DNA of 44,845 bases from Desulfofustis sp. (lineage in GTDB: Bacteria; Desulfobacterota; Desulfobulbia; Desulfobulbales; Desulfocapsaceae), in NCBI GenBank assembly GCA_022340565.1, contig JAJDNR010000077.1, forward strand, positions 1 to 44,845. The letters run 5' to 3'. The notes under the pieces are model-generated. The model saw nothing but the letters and a program-made list of their open reading frames with translations, was not told the DNA's origin and ran no database searches. The position numbers and the translations under genes are program-made. This document shows positions 43,305 through 44,845 of this stretch, in pieces (the stretch's first letter is position 1; every line of letters begins with the position of its first letter).

Positions 43305-44605
43305 AAGCTCAGCCATAAATAGAGGGAGAGGTACCCGGAAGCGACGCAGAGGGTCACGATGGTCAGCAGGGCGCTCGTCTTCATGAATTCCAGGAAGCTG
43401 ATCTTCACGCCCGACTGTTTGGCCATGCCGACCGACACGATATTGGCGGACGCCCCGATCATGGTCAGGTTGCCCCCGAAACAGGCTCCCAGGGCCAGGG
43501 CCCACCATAAGATATTGTTGGGGATGGGGGTAGTCTCCATCATCAGCCTGACCACCGGTATCATCGTAATAGTGAACGGGATGTTGTCGAGGAAGCCCGA
43601 GGCAAAGCCCGACACCCAGAGGACCGTCAGCACGATCACGTACGGGTTGTCGCCCACCCGTAAAAACACGTTGTGGGCGATCCACTCGATCACCCCCTTT
43701 TCCTCGAGGACTCCGACCAGGATGAACAGACCGGCGAAGAAGAGCAAAGTGCTCCACTCGATCTCCTCGAGCATCTCTTCGACGTCCACCCCGGAGATGG
43801 TGAACAGGATCATCGCCATCAGCATCGCAACCACCCCGGGCGAGAGCTTGGTGACGGTCTGGGTGACGAAGAGCACAATGGCGATGATCAGGCACGATAC
43901 GCCTTTGACGAGCAGGACGGAATCGATCGGCCGGTTGAGAAAGTCGAGACGGATTTTTTCGAGCAGCAGCCGGGTTGAAAACAGCTTCGTGAGGCTGGTA
44001 TTGACCGGCCTGAACACCTCTCTGTTCATCGCCCAGATGAGCACCAGGCCGAGTGCCAGGGACAGGGTTACCGGCACGAACAGGTTGATCGCGAATTGGT
44101 TGAAGGTGAGGCCGACCTTCGATCCGATAATGATGTTCGGCGGATCGCCGATCAGTGTAGCGGTCCCGCCGATGTTGGATATGAGCGCCTGGCTTATGAC
44201 GAACAGCGTCGGATTGAGCCCCATGCCGGCGGTCAACTCGACGACGATGGGGACGATGATCAGTACCGTCGTCACGTTGTCGAGAAAGGCGGACATAGTC
44301 GCGGTGACTGCCGAGAACAGGATGAGGATCTTGAGCGGGCTGCCCTTGGTCAGTTCCGCTATCTTGACGCTGAGCAAGGTAAAGATCCCCGATTTTCGAA
44401 GAATCACCACGATGGCCATCATGCCGAGCAGCAGCATAATCGTTTCCACATCGATCAGCCCGAGGGCGTGGTGATCGCTGATCACATGCGCCGCCAGCAG
44501 AATCATCACGCCGAGCATGGCGGCCACGGCCTTGTTCACCACTTCGAAGGTGATCGCAACGTAGACGGCAAGAAAAATGATGATGGGGAGGATGGCTCCT
44601 TCCAT
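43301..44605 (-). CDS. ArsB/NhaD-type ion transporter (permease)
   Basis: A 434-residue inner-membrane permease with about 11-12 helices. The two inverted-repeat signatures are clear: SAFLDNVTTVLIIVPI with GGTATLIGDPPNIIIGS in the first half, and GFLDNIPFTITMIPVV with GACFGGNLTMIGASANIVS in the second. These fit the ion-transporter superfamily (ArsB arsenite exporter, NhaD Na+/H+ antiporter, P-protein). No arsenic genes are adjacent, so Na+/H+ or anion transport is as likely as arsenite. AAGGAG precedes the ATG at 44605. It overlaps the eIF-2B-like gene, which suggests co-function. Confidence 0.9.
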   Translation of the reverse strand: MEGAILPIIIFLAVYVAITFEVVNKAVAAMLGVMILLAAHVISDHHALGLIDVETIMLLLGMMAIVVILRKSGIFTLLSVKIAELTKGSPLKILILFSAVTATMSAFLDNVTTVLIIVPIVVELTAGMGLNPTLFVISQALISNIGGTATLIGDPPNIIIGSKVGLTFNQFAINLFVPVTLSLALGLVLIWAMNREVFRPVNTSLTKLFSTRLLLEKIRLDFLNRPIDSVLLVKGVSCLIIAIVLFVTQTVTKLSPGVVAMLMAMILFTISGVDVEEMLEEIEWSTLLFFAGLFILVGVLEEKGVIEWIAHNVFLRVGDNPYVIVLTVLWVSGFASGFLDNIPFTITMIPVVRLMMETTPIPNNILWWALALGACFGGNLTMIGASANIVSVGMAKQSGVKISFLEFMKTSALLTIVTLCVASGYLSLYLWLSL

Positions 44606-44845
44606 GGATTGCTCCTTGTCTCAGACGATCGGATGGATTCCCTGGTCTGGGTAATCTTGTGTTACCGAAAAGGCGACGCGAAAATTTGACGGCATTGTCT
44701 TCCAGGTCGCTACCGGGCGGTGATGCCGCTCGGAAACGACCGCGGCGGATGCAGGTGTTTCTGCCAGAAGTGTGTTATACGGGGTCTTTGAGAAAAAGTC
44801 CAGAACCTTGGCAAGGCTTGCAGGATCGATGCGGCATCGACCGCT
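44606..44845. other. Right-edge region upstream of the permease
   Basis: 240 bases containing the ribosome binding site and presumably the promoter for the permease operon. I see no gene, RNA or repeat here that I can support; a gene could continue past the window edge. Confidence 0.35.

Noticed and set aside
43359-44474. A 371-codon plus-strand frame opposite the ion permease
   Set aside because: It is Ser/Thr/Arg-rich without domains and is antisense to a permease with both family signature loops.

Overview
The window reads as a chromosomal segment of a Gram-negative anaerobe, most likely a sulfate reducer or relative in the Desulfobacterota. The evidence is a Desulfovibrio-type single-cluster ferredoxin, a periplasmic heptaheme cytochrome c with a membrane cytochrome b, a probable selenocysteine-containing thioredoxin-fold protein, several sigma-54 activators, outer-membrane assembly genes (TamA/TamB, Lol) and high-GC coding DNA. 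This placement is inference; there is no rRNA or other definitive marker. No tRNA, CRISPR array, insertion sequence or prophage gene was recognised.

Layout. 1-190: 3' end of a D-2-hydroxyacid dehydrogenase. 270-3725 (minus): thiamine salvage operon under a TPP riboswitch (thiM plus a ThiXYZ-type ABC importer). 3900-6400: small proteins, a Tam-like methyltransferase and a TlpA-like protein whose CxxC motif is encoded as U-P-T-C by an in-frame TGA. 6492-8980 (minus): leuB and serB. 9354-11334 (plus): cupin, ferredoxin and an HpaI-type aldolase, with a remnant of a metallo-beta-lactamase-fold gene on the minus strand between them. 11374-12021 (minus): glutathione S-transferase. 12252-16253 (plus): methyltransferase, surE and a serine/threonine dehydratase with overlapping ends, then a DUF1847-like protein and a DJ-1/PfpI protein.

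16600-20022 (minus): lysS-lolE-lolD, tightly packed, giving lysyl-tRNA synthesis and lipoprotein release. 20247-21581 (minus): an RlmD-type RNA methyltransferase. 21634-29074 (plus): tamA-tamB-yqeY-trkA. 29107-32219 (minus): a one-domain asparaginase, an AI-2E/PerM transporter and trkH, so the two Trk potassium-uptake genes lie tail to tail. 32387-34350 (plus): an iron-sulfur-flavoprotein-like reductase and an NtrC-type regulator ending at a clear terminator. 34597-36982 (minus): a small exported protein and a two-gene sugar operon (TIM-barrel epimerase, zinc alcohol dehydrogenase).

37000-42240 is an AT-richer accessory island. It holds a heptaheme cytochrome c with an EF-hand-like insert, a four-helix cytochrome b, two paralogous small membrane proteins I do not recognise and, convergent to them, a PAS/sigma-54 activator with a cysteine cluster in its PAS region and a perfect 16-bp palindrome in front of its start. 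This is the best candidate for an undescribed redox system. The window closes with an ArsB/NhaD-type permease translationally coupled to an eIF-2B-like protein that appears to lack the family's isomerase catalytic residues (42417-44605, minus).
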